Below are positions 1 through 12,800 of a stretch of 64,000 nt of DNA, one piece after another. Numbering within the stretch: the first letter of the stretch is position 1; the number at the start of each line of letters is the position of its first letter. The translations under genes were made by a program, and so were the position numbers. Origin of the DNA: Amphibalanus amphitrite (taxonomy: Eukaryota; Arthropoda; Thecostraca; Balanomorpha; Balanidae); NCBI RefSeq assembly GCF_019059575.1, contig NW_024881864.1, forward strand, positions 444,001 to 508,000, given 5' to 3'. Below the pieces are notes generated by a model. That model saw nothing but the letters and a program-made list of their open reading frames with translations, did not search any database and was not told the DNA's origin.

Positions 1-854
1 AATGTTGATACTCTCTACGGCACCTACTGTATGATGGCATAGCGATGACGTCACACTCAAGCCAATCAGCGTTCAGAAGACAGACTCGTCGGATTGTGTC
101 AGATAAGCTGATTGGTTAAAGCTGAGCTGGTTGGAGCTGATTGGTAAAAAACCAAAGCCTCGCCGCGGGTGGCTGTATTGTCGGATAAGAACGCATTCCT
201 GGGATAAGGACGCATTCCTGGCGTATTTTCTTTTAAAATTGCCGATAACTACGAATGGAGGCCGAAATCGGCCGTAAGGAGGTAGACAGATAGGTTTTCG
301 GACACGGGCTACAAGATGGCTATCTCAGTTTCAATCCCCATGTTAAAGGTGGCCCTTTTCCTTTAATGCTCCAGTTAACGTTGCCTCATCATTCCTGACT
401 GCGTTGGTGTGAACGTTACAGGACGAGGATCACTCGGTGACTGCCCTCAAAGTGGAGACTGTAGACAGGTAGAGCAATCAATCGAAAATCTACCCAGAGC
501 ACCGGAAAAACCTGAGCTATATGTTCACTTATAAGTTCATGTTCACGCTTTCATCTCCGCACTTCATTCCGACTTGGGAATTACTCGGGCTGCACCGAAA
601 GCAAAGCACCTTCTTGTTCTGAAGTGCTAACAAATACATAACTGCAACTACGTATGACTATACTTCCTTCACCATAATACCACACATACGGGCGCTGGGC
701 AGCACACTATTAGGTACTTCTATCTAACACCTTAGAATCCTGCGTTATCTCCTCTTCCCCGCCGCACCGTGTGAAATCAGAAATGGATTGCCGGACGACT
801 GCCGTCAGTTTATCTGCACCGTACCCGGCCTGACCGTCTGCCCTCCCCCAGCAG
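1..854. other. Upstream or intronic DNA of troponin I
   Basis: No exon or RNA gene recognised. Only a short duplication around 190-225 (gataagNacgcattcctgg twice) stands out. The troponin I start codon and promoter should lie here or further upstream, but nothing identifies them. Confidence 0.4.
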
Positions 855-876
855 CTCGGAGGAGGAGGTGGACGAG
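855..876 (+). CDS. TnI (wupA): Troponin I acidic N-terminal exon, version A
   Basis: A 22-nt exon after ccccagcag and before gtaggc; it reads (x)SEEEVDE. It shares its first 13 nt with the exon at 1714-1750. Both need two bases of a codon from the preceding exon and both end in phase 0, so using both together would break the frame. An alternative acceptor three bases upstream (NAGNAG) is possible. Confidence 0.7.
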
Positions 877-3800
877 GTAGGCCGCGTGGCTCACCGCCGC
901 GTACTTTCACAGCACTGCCGCCTGCCTGGCTGACTTACTCCCCGCTTAGCCGCCATAACCGATTCACAGCCTGTGCCGCGCTGCCGCCTGACGCGTCTCG
1001 TCATACTGTGCCGCCTTACACATCTGTGAGGCGGCACAGCCTAACAGCTCGCAAACGGCGTTCGCGCGGGGACTGGGGGCTTGAGAGGGGGTGCCTGTTA
1101 TTTGTGCTGAAATGTGATGGAATAATATATATGTGCGTAGCCGCATCGTTGAGACTTGAGGAAATGTGTAAAAAAACTAAAACAATGTAATAATGAACAG
1201 TAGGTACATACATACCTACATAAAGATGCAACTTTTGCCTACCTAGTACATGAAGCATTACAACTCAACCCAACAGCACCTGCGGCTATGTGCATTATGA
1301 TATGCATCTATCACAATCATAATGCCATGATTTGTACGCCGTGTTTGTAGCGACAAGAGTGGACCATACTTCATAATATTTTACGTTGCTTGAAAGCCCC
1401 TACAATTTGAAATTCTTTTTTTCTAAAGGTCCCGGTTGATGAGGTTGACATGGTCCACTTTTTTCTCCATCCATGGTCCACTTTTTTCTCCATCCATAAT
1501 ATCACGATTTAATGCCGATGGGTGTCACTGGTCTGCTTCCCCCCCCCCCCCCCATCTCTCTGCGTCTCTGTGTATGGAAGCGCTGGACGCCGCCCGCCGC
1601 CCGTTATGCCGACACGCTAACGCCGCCCGTTATGCTGTGATGCCGCGTTACTAACTCCGCCCGTTATGCCGTTATGCCGCGTTGCTAACGCCGCCTGTTA
1701 TGCCGACTTGCAGCTCGGAGGAGGAGTCCGAGGAGGAGGACGAGGAGCAGGTAAACGTCACGTGCCGCCCGCCGCTGAGCGGCCCCGCGCGCCCCGTGCT
1801 CTGTAGTCGACGGGCTGCCACTCACAGACCAGTGACACGAACATCCCATAGTAGCCGTAACGCCGATATCTATCGTCTAACATCTATCACTGCCGGGCTT
1901 TCAGTTTGACAACTCAAACAGTACACTTTGGATTGCTTCTTATTTATTGGTCATATTATTATGCTCTCGTTCATCGGTGAAGAAATGCACTAAAATTTGA
2001 GCTCGCTAATAGGAAAGCTCCTTGCGTAGCTGTTATTTCAAATATTGACTCATCACTCATGCCACTAATGTCTCATGCGAATGTGGTTATTATCTTCCAA
2101 CACATAAGTTCAAACACGCTCAGATGTCTACTAGACTCCTCCATTTCCACATTAAACTCTACAGTCTAACTCTGGTCCGTAGCGGGTGGCAGCCCGGCCA
2201 TTTCGAATCGTATCAGGCTTCATCGATAGATCGTTCCGTTCAACTGGCGGTAGACAGACGGGACAACGAGACGCGTCCCGTTCCGAGACGTGACCGGTGT
2301 CCGCGTGCCGCGCTGCTGTTCCGAGTGTCGTCCCGCGCCCCGCGTGCAGTTCTAGTCAGCTGGGCGCGCCGCAGGGCCGCCGCCCGCCCGGCTGTGGCCG
2401 TATGTAGAGCGCGCCGTGCTGGTCGCTTGGTGTGCCGTCCGAGCGGGCCCGGCAAAGGTCCCGTCTGACACCGTCCGACTGTGCCGTTGCAGGCCCAGAG
2501 GGCAGCTGAGGCACGTAGGCGCTTACAGGCAGTAAGTGTGGTGTGAACTCCCACTAACAAAGCCCACTGACGCGGAATCCATCTGGTCCAGACAAAATTA
2601 TTTTATTGGTCTATAAAATACAGCCAGTCAAATTTATTACCAATCAGGAAAAATGGCGTTTCTGTCTGCGAACAGTTCATAGGCTAGATACAGTTGGCGT
2701 TTAAAAAAGGCGGCATTTCCCAAAGTTCATTTCGCCATGTTTTATATCATGCAACTCTTCTAGGTAAATGCTACCGTCTTTTGCAAATTACCGCAAATTT
2801 CTGCAAATTAAAACGTGTTTTTACCATCTTCTGCAAATTATTTTCTAGCATAGCAAAACATCATTAAGTTGAAATATGGTCGTTGTGAAGCATATACTTT
2901 CTGTACTTTTTCCTATGGAAGTTAAGCTGTGCATTATCATTGATGACTTTTTAACTAAACTATTTTCTCAAAATATTTCTAGCATCCAGATTCCAGTTCA
3001 GGTATGGGGCAAGGAATGTCTGTTTTAGCGTTCCCAGAATTAACATACATAGATCCCCAGTAGTATGGAACGTAGTGTGTCACCCTCGTGTTGTATATAG
3101 CATCCCATAGAAGATGTGCGACAGCTCCATGCCTTGCCTCGAGAAGTAACGTGTCACCCCAGTTGTGAGGTGTTATTTCCCCCATTCGGTTGGTGCCTGC
3201 TGATTATTTCTATGAAAGTATAGTCATTGCTTACAGTGAATAAGTGTTTAAAGATATGCCCTCCTTCGATATTCTCTTTCGTTAATGCTCTGTTACCATT
3301 ATTGCAACGTTGTTGATAAATGATAGCGGATAAAGGATAGCACTTTGCTATACTCATCTTTCATTTTGTTATATCTCCTTAAAAGCTATCGAATATCGAT
3401 GCATGCAAATGTGTAATTGCTGTCACAAATGTTAGGCAGATACGTAAAATTTTGCTTTAAAAAATCAACTAGACGATTTACCATTCTTTCGGGTTCTATT
3501 TTGATACAAATATAGTATTTCAGCATCATGATTATTTGTGTGGTAAATAGCCATATAAATAGAAGAACGTATCTAGTTAGAAATGCATGATAAACTGAGA
3601 TGCATTATTTTTGTAGCAGTGGCAGCCATTGAGAAATGTCGACACTCCTCGGGTTCACATTCCTTATATGGCTCAGACAGTTGATTGTATGCGTATTGAG
3701 TAGTTAGCCCCAACCCTCGTGACTAACAAAAACGTTTACAACGTTGTTCCGTGTATGCTAGGTTTAGTCAGGCATGTTAAGGGACACTGTACAGAACCGG

Positions 3801-6800
3801 TGCGTGTCTTGATGATTAAACATCACATATTGACACCTTTTCGATTGTTCAAAAATACAAAAACGAGCCCATCTGGCAAGCTCTCACATGCAAATGTCAT
3901 TTAACTTGAATCCATTCCATTTGCTTTTATGATAAAATGGTCATCTTGGAATGCATATTAAAAGAGAACAAACCAAAATTCAGGCTGTATTTGATAAATT
4001 ACAACATAAGATAACGAACCTAATGGAAAATTCGGCAAAAAAAAAAACAAAAAAAAACACGCTAGGGGAAAAGTCACCGAGCAGAGGACGTGTCGCACCT
4101 GCCCGCCGACCCGGCCGGCCGCCCGGGGACCTGTACCGCTGACACCGCCCGTCGGGACTGTATAGGCCGAGAAACAGAAGCGGGCAGAGGTCGACCGAAA
4201 GAAGGCCGAGGTCCGCAAACGCCTGGAGGAGACCGCCGCCGGCAAGAAGGCCAAGAAGGGGTTCATGACACCGGAGAGAAAGAAGAAACTGCGGGTAGGA
4301 TATTCCACCGAACAATCTATTCATTATATTTTAATTTTTCTAACTGATCTTACTTTTATTTAGCTTTAGCCGTTTGCATTTTATAAACATGGCCGGAAAT
4401 ATTACCTCTCGCCGTATAAATGGGCTCTGAAAAAGCTGCGACAAAAACAAAGCTTATTTGTACAACTTTCCCAAAAATTCTGTCCACAGTTTCATGCTAA
4501 AATCCCCATTGCAATCCAGTGAAATTCCGGAAACTTCAGAATGGCTTCTAACTATCATCGTCTTTGCAGCATTAAATACAATTTCATATTTGCCTCGGCA
4601 TAGCGTGCTATTCGATCTCTAAAATGCAGACTGCTTTCAGAGGCTTAATACTTAGGGGATGTTTAATTTACATTTCACGTCTGGCCAATCCAGTTCCTTA
4701 TCACACATTTCTTTCAATCTTCTTACATATGTATTCGTGCATTGCAAGATTTAGCTCGTAAACATTATCTTCTTATGACAGTGAAAATATGTTTTGAAGT
4801 ACAATACATCGTAAGCCACCTTTCCTGCAAAGGTGAGAAACAACCCTCTTACGGCGAGGGCTAATATCGGTGTGTATACGATCAAAATACTACAGATAGA
4901 CTAGAACACTTTGTACAATAGGCTACAGACCAACAGAGGCTTGGCTTTGTAGAAACGGTAGAGGCGTCATTCGTAGTCTGGATACATAGTGAAATTTAGT
5001 ATTATCGGTAAAAGCTAAGAATAGCATGGCATTTCAGCAGTCAATGAAGCATTAGGTGAAGTCACATTGATTTCAATGCATATGTGTTATGTCTCGCGAG
5101 CCGCCGGTGTGGGCGGCCGACCCTGTGCAGAGACCCGACCGCTCCCCGCCGGTTCTAGCTACTTCTGAGGAAAAAGGCTGCTGAGGAGCTGAAAAAGGAA
5201 CAGGAGATCAAGGCCGAGGAGCGGCGGCGCATCATCATCGAGAGGTGCGGCCAGAAAAAGAACCTGGACGACGCCAATGAAGGTAGGTACCGGCCGCCCT
5301 TAGTGGGCCAGGCATCAGCACCTACCCAGTACCTATTAGCACGAAATACCGCTCTCTCAGAAAGGTCATGCAGTTCTTCTCTGTCCCAAACGTGCACTTT
5401 GCACTCTGCTTTAAAAAGGTTTGATTTGACTGCAGTCAGCTACATGTAGTTCAAGCATCTATGAGTTGAATGCTGCAAATATGTATGAGCTTATCTAATA
5501 TCTTAACCCGCGCCCCGTAGGGCTACCGGCGGACCCTACCACCCGTAGGGGGGGGGGGGGCCGTTTCGGCCCCCCCCCCTAAGATCTCGGAAAGTTACCG
5601 GCCGATTTTCAAAATTCAAACGGCGTTAGCCCCACCCGGGAACTACCTTGTGACCAAATTTCATTGACCTAGGTCAAACCGATGACGTCACAGGTCAGGT
5701 CAAAGGTCAGATTTTCACCGTTCACAGGCAATTCAAGAAATGTGCTGTGAAAGCGAGTAAATTGGTAATTTATTGAAAACCATCGATGGTAAATTGTTCG
5801 TCAAACACATACTTTGCTATCTGAGGTCACTGATACCAGGTCAGGTCACAGCGAGGTCAGGTCACCGGGGGTCACAATATGAATGTGTCGTGTGATACAT
5901 GTTTTATGGTCCATTTTACATGACAAATGCGATTATGTGGGTTAGGCAGCCTTTGGGGCCAGCCTAGGTCACGTTTTTGTGAAGGTCAGGTCAAGGTCAG
6001 GTCAAATTATGTCAAATTTCAAAGTTGATATTTTTGCATAAAATGGGTATCGATTCGATGCAGCTCGTCACGGGGAGTCTAATGGTGGTCTTCGTTTTGC
6101 TCTACGAGTTCTAGAATTGCCAAAATTTGAGTTTGAAAATTTGACGTCATCATTTTTGAACAGTTTTTTCGCTATAACTTGGCCAAAAAACGAGGCATCG
6201 ATCTGAAATTTGGTATGTAGATAGAAGACGGTAGGCACTATCACATATATTCCGTTTTTTTTCGAAACTCAAAAAACTTTTTGGATTTTTTGGCGAATAT
6301 ATCCAAAAAAATGCTTTTTTGATTTTTGGGGGTCAAAACTCAAAAATTTCAAAAATTCGAGATAGCAGTTTTGTAGCCCTGTCAATTCTACACCTTTTAT
6401 GTCTTGATCATTTTTCTGTATCTTCAAAGCTGTAGTCCTGACAGGTCTTCTCGCGAAGGTCTTTTTTCGGTCGAAAATGACAGAACATGACGTCACTCTG
6501 ACGTCATTTGTGGCCAACCTATCATAGCCTCTGGAAAATTTTTGGTCACAATGTGTAAAATTGATGCCCAGAGGGGTCCTGAAAGTTTGGTGGCGATATC
6601 TCCAGCCGTTTAGGAGATATCGACCGAAAAGGACAGGGGGGGGCCGTTTCGGCCCCCCCCCCCTACGGGGCGCGGGTTAATTGGAATCCAACGCAGCAAT
6701 CCAGACCGTTCAATTTTTAGCAAGAAACTGTAACACTGCTAAACCAATTGCGTTCCACTGCATGACCGATTTGGTTGCAGGTTAAACTGAAGGTGTAATT

Positions 6801-9800
6801 TTAACGGAAAATACAACTTCAATGCGAGGAATGAGCAGGAATAAAGCTGCACTGAACGTCATGCTATTAAAAACCATGAAGACTGATTATTCCATGATGT
6901 CCTACATTACAATCACAGTAGCTGGCATGAACCAAGTAGACTTGAGCTGACTTCAACCCGGAGTAGTATAAGCTCGAATTTCGAGTAGGTAGCGTTGTAA
7001 ATATTGACTCAGAACTTGTAAACCTATCATAGACGATCTCTAGCTGAAATCTATATAGTCGAATGACCGCAGAATCCATTTTAGCGAATGTAGTTGCCAG
7101 ATTGGGTACATTTTGTAGAGAGCACATTAGAGGCAGAGAGATTGGGTGCAGAGAGACTAGAGAGCGAGGCCAATCACAAGCGGAGCGTATCCTAGAACTT
7201 CTTAACTTAAAACGCGTACTCAAAACTTTTTTAACACGGTCCGCTGTTCTCTGCGCCTGATCTCTCTGCCCCCCCCCCCCCCGCCTCCCAATCGTGTCCC
7301 GCCGTAGCCCCTGCCTGGTCCGCCCGCCCCGCCGTGTCGTGCCCCTCTGACGTGGCGCTGCACGTGTCCTGTTCGGTCGGTAGCTGTGGTCACCCAGGTG
7401 TGCCAGGCGTACCAGCAGCGTATCGAGGCGCTCGAGAGCAAGAAGTGGGATCTCGAGCAGGAGGTGGCGGAGAAGGATCACCAGGTTTGTCTCCCCCACT
7501 AACCGGCCCCAGTAGACGGTAGATGTTTAACGGCACGGTGGCCAACTCGCAAAGGCCTTCTCAACTGCTAACGGATGAAGAGGTAAAATGTTCGGTCTTT
7601 ACGTTGGTTGTGTTTAAGAATATTAAAAGATCTTTGACGTTTCATACTTATTTCTTCCATTAACTTTGATTCTACGGTCTTTCTAAATCGAAACGAAACG
7701 TCTGTCTTGTGTTGTTTCACAATGGGTGGAGACTTCCATTTCGCGTCTAGCTAAACGCGTCTAAGTCTTAGACGCGTCTAGCTGGACGGCGGCTGCATCT
7801 ATTTGGCGACGGCTAAATTTAGACGCGTCTAGCTTGGAAGTCTCCGTCCAACAGTTAGACGACAAGTTAGACGTCAACTTGGACGTCTGCTCAGTTGGAC
7901 GCCAGTTGGACGCCAGTGGAAATCTCCAACCAATGTATATAGCCCCATCTCATCATTTGGGCGAGTTTGGCTTGTCTAACCCGGCTGCGGCGCTCCGTCA
8001 TCCCTGGGCGCCGCTGTGTCTCAGCTAATGGTCTGCTCTCTCCCCCTCTCTCCTTTCTCGTTCAGCGGAGCTACAGACCATTTGTTATGAGTATCACCAG
8101 CACATTACACGTGTCGAAACTGATAAGTACGACGCCGAGTTTTGGGTGAAAATGAAAGACTATCAGGTAAATTTACTAACACATGTCTATCAAAAACGCC
8201 ACGGAACAGTTCCGTATAATACTTATAATATTAACGGTTAACAAAGGCCTAACTGTAGATTCGATAACCAATTCACGAAGGGACGGAGGATGGAAAACCC
8301 AAAGTCAAGTTTACAAAATCTCACACACTGAGCGGCGAGCGCACCGCTCAGAAACTTTGAGTGGACGGCATTTAACACCCCTTTCCGCCTTTTTAGACGA
8401 TCTTATAGCCATATGCAAGGACTATCATGACCGTGTGTACCTGTGCGAGTCTCAAAAGTGGGACCTGGAGCACGAGGTGCTGCGACTCGGTGTGGAGGTC
8501 AGTGTGCGCCGCGCTCGACACCGCTATAGACACACCGTTAGACACCAGCTAGCTGTCGGCCCCCCGAGTCCGGCGCGCATGTATGAAGTGGCGTGTGATG
8601 ACCCGACCCCCGACCTGCCCGACCGCACCCAACCTCTCCGGCCGCTTCGCACCGCTTACTAGAGGCGCCCGCTGGCGTATAGTTGGCGCAGTAGCTGAAG
8701 ATGAAAATGACAGCACATTGCCGACTAATTCCCTATTGGAACCCTTTTTCCAATGACAGTACCTGTTGCTTCTGCCAAAATAATGTAAAGCTTTTGTAAA
8801 AATATTGGTTTATTGCTTTTCCCATCAAAAACAAGATGCTAAGCTATCCACGAACGTGTTCAATTTCCGGTCATTTTCATCTGGACTGGTAGCGACCCTT
8901 GACCCGCTGACCGGCCGCGAAATGTGACCCGCGGCTGGGTCAGTGTCGGCTCCTGCCCTGACCACCGTCCTCGTCCTTCCCCGGCCGGCGCGGCCGCCGC
9001 CGTCACCGCGCTTCATACATGGGCGGCCGGCGCGCCGGGCCGGCAGTGGCTCCCTCCTCCGTCCCCTGTCGGTGACCCCGGTGACCTCTGCGGGACACCG
9101 GTCCCTGCCGGTGACCCCAGTGACCTCTGCGGGACATCGGCCCCTGTCGGTGACCTCTGCGGGACACCGGCCCCTGTCGGTGACCTCGGAGGGACACCGC
9201 CCCCGCCCGCCGCCCCCATACCGGCCCCTCAGTGGCTGAGACTCCACGGCTGCCAGCCACGCAACGGGTCCTCCACGAGCATGCGCACGGTAGATACAAA
9301 ACAATTCGCATCCCTACAGAATAGCTATCTAGTTAGAGCTTTTACACACAAATCCTAGCTGATTTGTACTTAGAGCCAACAGTATAGTTATTAGTCCGGA
9401 CCGTTTTGGGCAAAACCTCCCCTAGTTGTATGCATAGTAGAGCTCCCAAAGAGTGCTAGCTCAGTTCGTCAGTCCGTCTGAATTTGATAGAGCTAGACGT
9501 CGAAATGTAGCAGAGCTTCATAGTTTGTCCTGTTGACATTGGGTGGGCGACTGATATCGTCTCAGAAGTTGGCACCAGCAACAGTTGGCGCATATTGGAC
9601 ACATGTCTAAATGCTCAGCACACCGGCTTCGGACAGCCTTCATATGTAGCCACGGCACTCTCTGTATAAGAGCTACCGGAGCTACCAATAAGTTAAATTA
9701 CACCTCGCATCATAACATAATCAACTTATCTACAGGGTGTCCGGAAAGTCCTGGCGCTTCTTTTGGACGCCGTGTAACGCGCGCTGTGATTATTGGACAT

Positions 9801-12800
9801 TCAGCCAATCATCACAGACATGACCCCTCGTTGATTGCTCAGCCAGGGGTCGTGTAAATATGACCTTGAAATCGTTTTCAGTGATGGGTAGATGGGCGAA
9901 GATGCGCCTTGTCGCTGAATGCCTGCGCGCGGCGGCCGGGTGCGACTTGAACGAGGCGCGAGTTGCAGCGCGATGCGGCGTTTTTCGATGAATGGTTTAG
10001 CAGGTAAAGGTTTATTTCGACTCGGGAATTCCTTAAAAAATATCCTCAGACCGTTTCGAACGCGATATGGGAACGGAGCAGCATTTCAGCGCGGCAATCG
10101 AAGAAAGTGCGGGGTCTGATGGACAAAAATGTCCCATCATCTTCGTCAATGTCGAATAAATGAATAACAGGCTGGCCCACGAGGGGTTCCTGGACAGCCA
10201 CATCAACCCGAGGGTCAAGACGACATGCCCTAAGGGTCACTTCGCATTTCAACAGCACAGAGCACCCTCCAACAACGCCGCCGCCATTCAAGCTAAACTG
10301 ACAGAGGAGCTTGCCGGGCCAGATCACCGTGGCGAAATGAGATTAGGCCGCCTTATTCTCCTAACCTGACCCGCTCGACTAAGGCGTGCTACGCGTTTTG
10401 TAGAACAGGATCTAGGCCATTTCTCACCCCAACCTGGAGCCGCTGAAGACTCGCATCATGACAGCATGGGAGGACCTGGAAATGCCCCGCATCGTCAAAA
10501 CCCGCAGACGCTTCCTCCCCTACGTCGAGGCCGTCGTCGGCGCCGACGGTGGTTACATTGAATGAGCACGTAGCGGAAGCATGTGGCTTGGTGTCCCTGG
10601 TCATTGTTTTGATCCATTGATTAGTATCTATGAACCAATGGCATTTGTTTTAGAAAATGTTGAAAAGCGCCAGAACTATCCGGACACCCTGTACATTCTT
10701 GAAAACCTTATGTACCTATCAATTTCCTTTAAAAACGTACATTTTCAGTATGCAGAAAGGTAAGTAAAAAGTATGATAACAAATTATATCGAAAACTTTG
10801 TAACCTATCACCCATGATGTATGCCTAAACCACACTTCATCATGCATTAATCGTTAATGATAAACAATGTCATCAAAATTTTAAGCTAACAAATTATTAT
10901 AAGTTATGCTAAATAAGCCTCAGTCACATCATTTGGTTATAGCCGTTGCATCATGACGTGGAATCGTAACGGCATTATCCTCTGTTCACAGATCAACGAG
11001 CTGAACATTTCCGTCAACGACCTCCGGGGAAAATTGTGAGTCACGATACAAATGCAGCAGCATCTAAACAAACATTATATCAAACTGTTACAACTTAGGG
11101 GTTTGTAGCGACTTTGTAGCGTTGTAGACTTTGTAGACTTTGTAGCGCTGGGTGAGCGGCTGATGTCGCCTCAGAGTTTCCAACGTAGCTTTGTTCCCTG
11201 AAGACCGTGCCGGCTGAGAAAAAGCTAACTCAACAGCAGATCGTGATAAATCAAAGTGTGAAGTTTTCTCCCAGTTAGCGTCAATCGTCGATGATAACAT
11301 AAACACCACGACGTCGGCTCGGCTTTAAAGCCAGCTCCCGACAGATCGGCAGCTTATGAGCTGCCAACGAGCCCGGCGACTGGCAATTTGTATCTCCAAA
11401 GAGCGGAATCAACACAGCTGTCCCTCTCTGTTCCAGCATCAAGCCCACACTGAAGAAGGTGTCCAAATACGAGAACAAGTTCGCCAAGCTCCAGAAGAAG
11501 GCGGCTGAGTTCAACTTCCGCAACCAGTTGAAGCAGGTCAAGAAGAAGGAGTTCACCCTCGACGACGACGAAAAGGACGTAAGTCGGAAGCCGGTGGGAG
11601 GCACTGCCGAACGGATGACGGGGACAGTCCCAGAACGTAACTCTAGCTGCATTTCCAGAGAGTGACCCGGCATATCGCCGTCATTAGAGTAGTTCACCAT
11701 ACAAATATCTTCAGACTTCCTAAGCACGTTCCAGAATGGTCCCAGAATGTAGCTGCGTTCTAAGAAAATTGGTAATCCATTTCTGACACTAGAATAGTCC
11801 ACCATGTTACCTTTGCCTTTAGGTACTTAGAAATAGAAATAGATAGGTAGAGATGCCGACTTAGAAATAGATACTTGGAACCCGCCTACCTATGACCAGT
11901 TATAGACCTGTTAGTGTGTAGTCTAGCCAAAAGTGTGTCCCTTATAGCAAATATCGCATTTTCATGCGGTCTCCGGTCTGAGGTTCTGAAAAACAGTACC
12001 GTACCAGCGCCTGGCAGGGTCATCACCTCGATTACCAGCCGCAACTGCTCCAACAAGACGTGATCTCACGGCTAAAAATAGACGGATGACGCTGGCCCAG
12101 GTCCTTCCTCACGTCATTTGAGCTAAGTGCATCCCAAATTCACGGCGTCGCGGCTGTCCGGCTGATGGACGCAGTCCGGGCCATTCAGACTCTCGGACTG
12201 GAGACCGGAGCTGCTCGGCCCGCCGGCCGCCGGCCGCCGCGCTCGGTGATCTTGCATCACTGAGCGCCGATCGGCCGGTGGGTGTGCAGACCGCCCTTTA
12301 GACCGACCCGTAAATAGTGCGCTGCTCCGCCCGCCCACCCGCCTGTTGAGCCAGTGTACACAGTTTGGGCGCGGCCGGCGCGCCGCTTTCGGCCCGCTCG
12401 GGCGTCAGTGCCGAGCGGGCTCGAAATAGCGCTGGCTGGCGCCCAGCGGCGGCGGCTCCCGGCCGACCCGGTCCGCCGGCCGGGCGCTGAGCGGCAGCTC
12501 TGTTTTCAGGTCAAGGAGAAGGCCGAATGGCAGCAGAAGAAGGCTGTGTGAGCGTCCGCGCGCGTCCCGCCACCCTGTCCCCGCCGCGCCCGTCGTCCCG
12601 CGGCCCGCCGGCGCCGCCGTCTGGTGGCGCGGGCCGACCGGCCGTCCACTGCACGGGCCGACCGGCCGTCCCGTCCCGGCAGCGGTCGGTCCACTGCACC
12701 GGCCGCCGGCCGTTTCCACTGCGCCGGGCACTGCGCAGCTGCAGAGCACTGCGGCCGCCGTTTCCGCCCACTGCTCGGTCAATAGCGTAATTTTCTACTC

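Noticed and set aside
6867-7499. 210-residue minus-strand frame across troponin I exon version 1
   Set aside because: No domain, mixed composition, overlaps a confident exon on the other strand.
9003-9358. Gly/Arg-rich and Pro-rich overlapping frames
   Set aside because: Produced by a 30-bp minisatellite in a troponin I intron.
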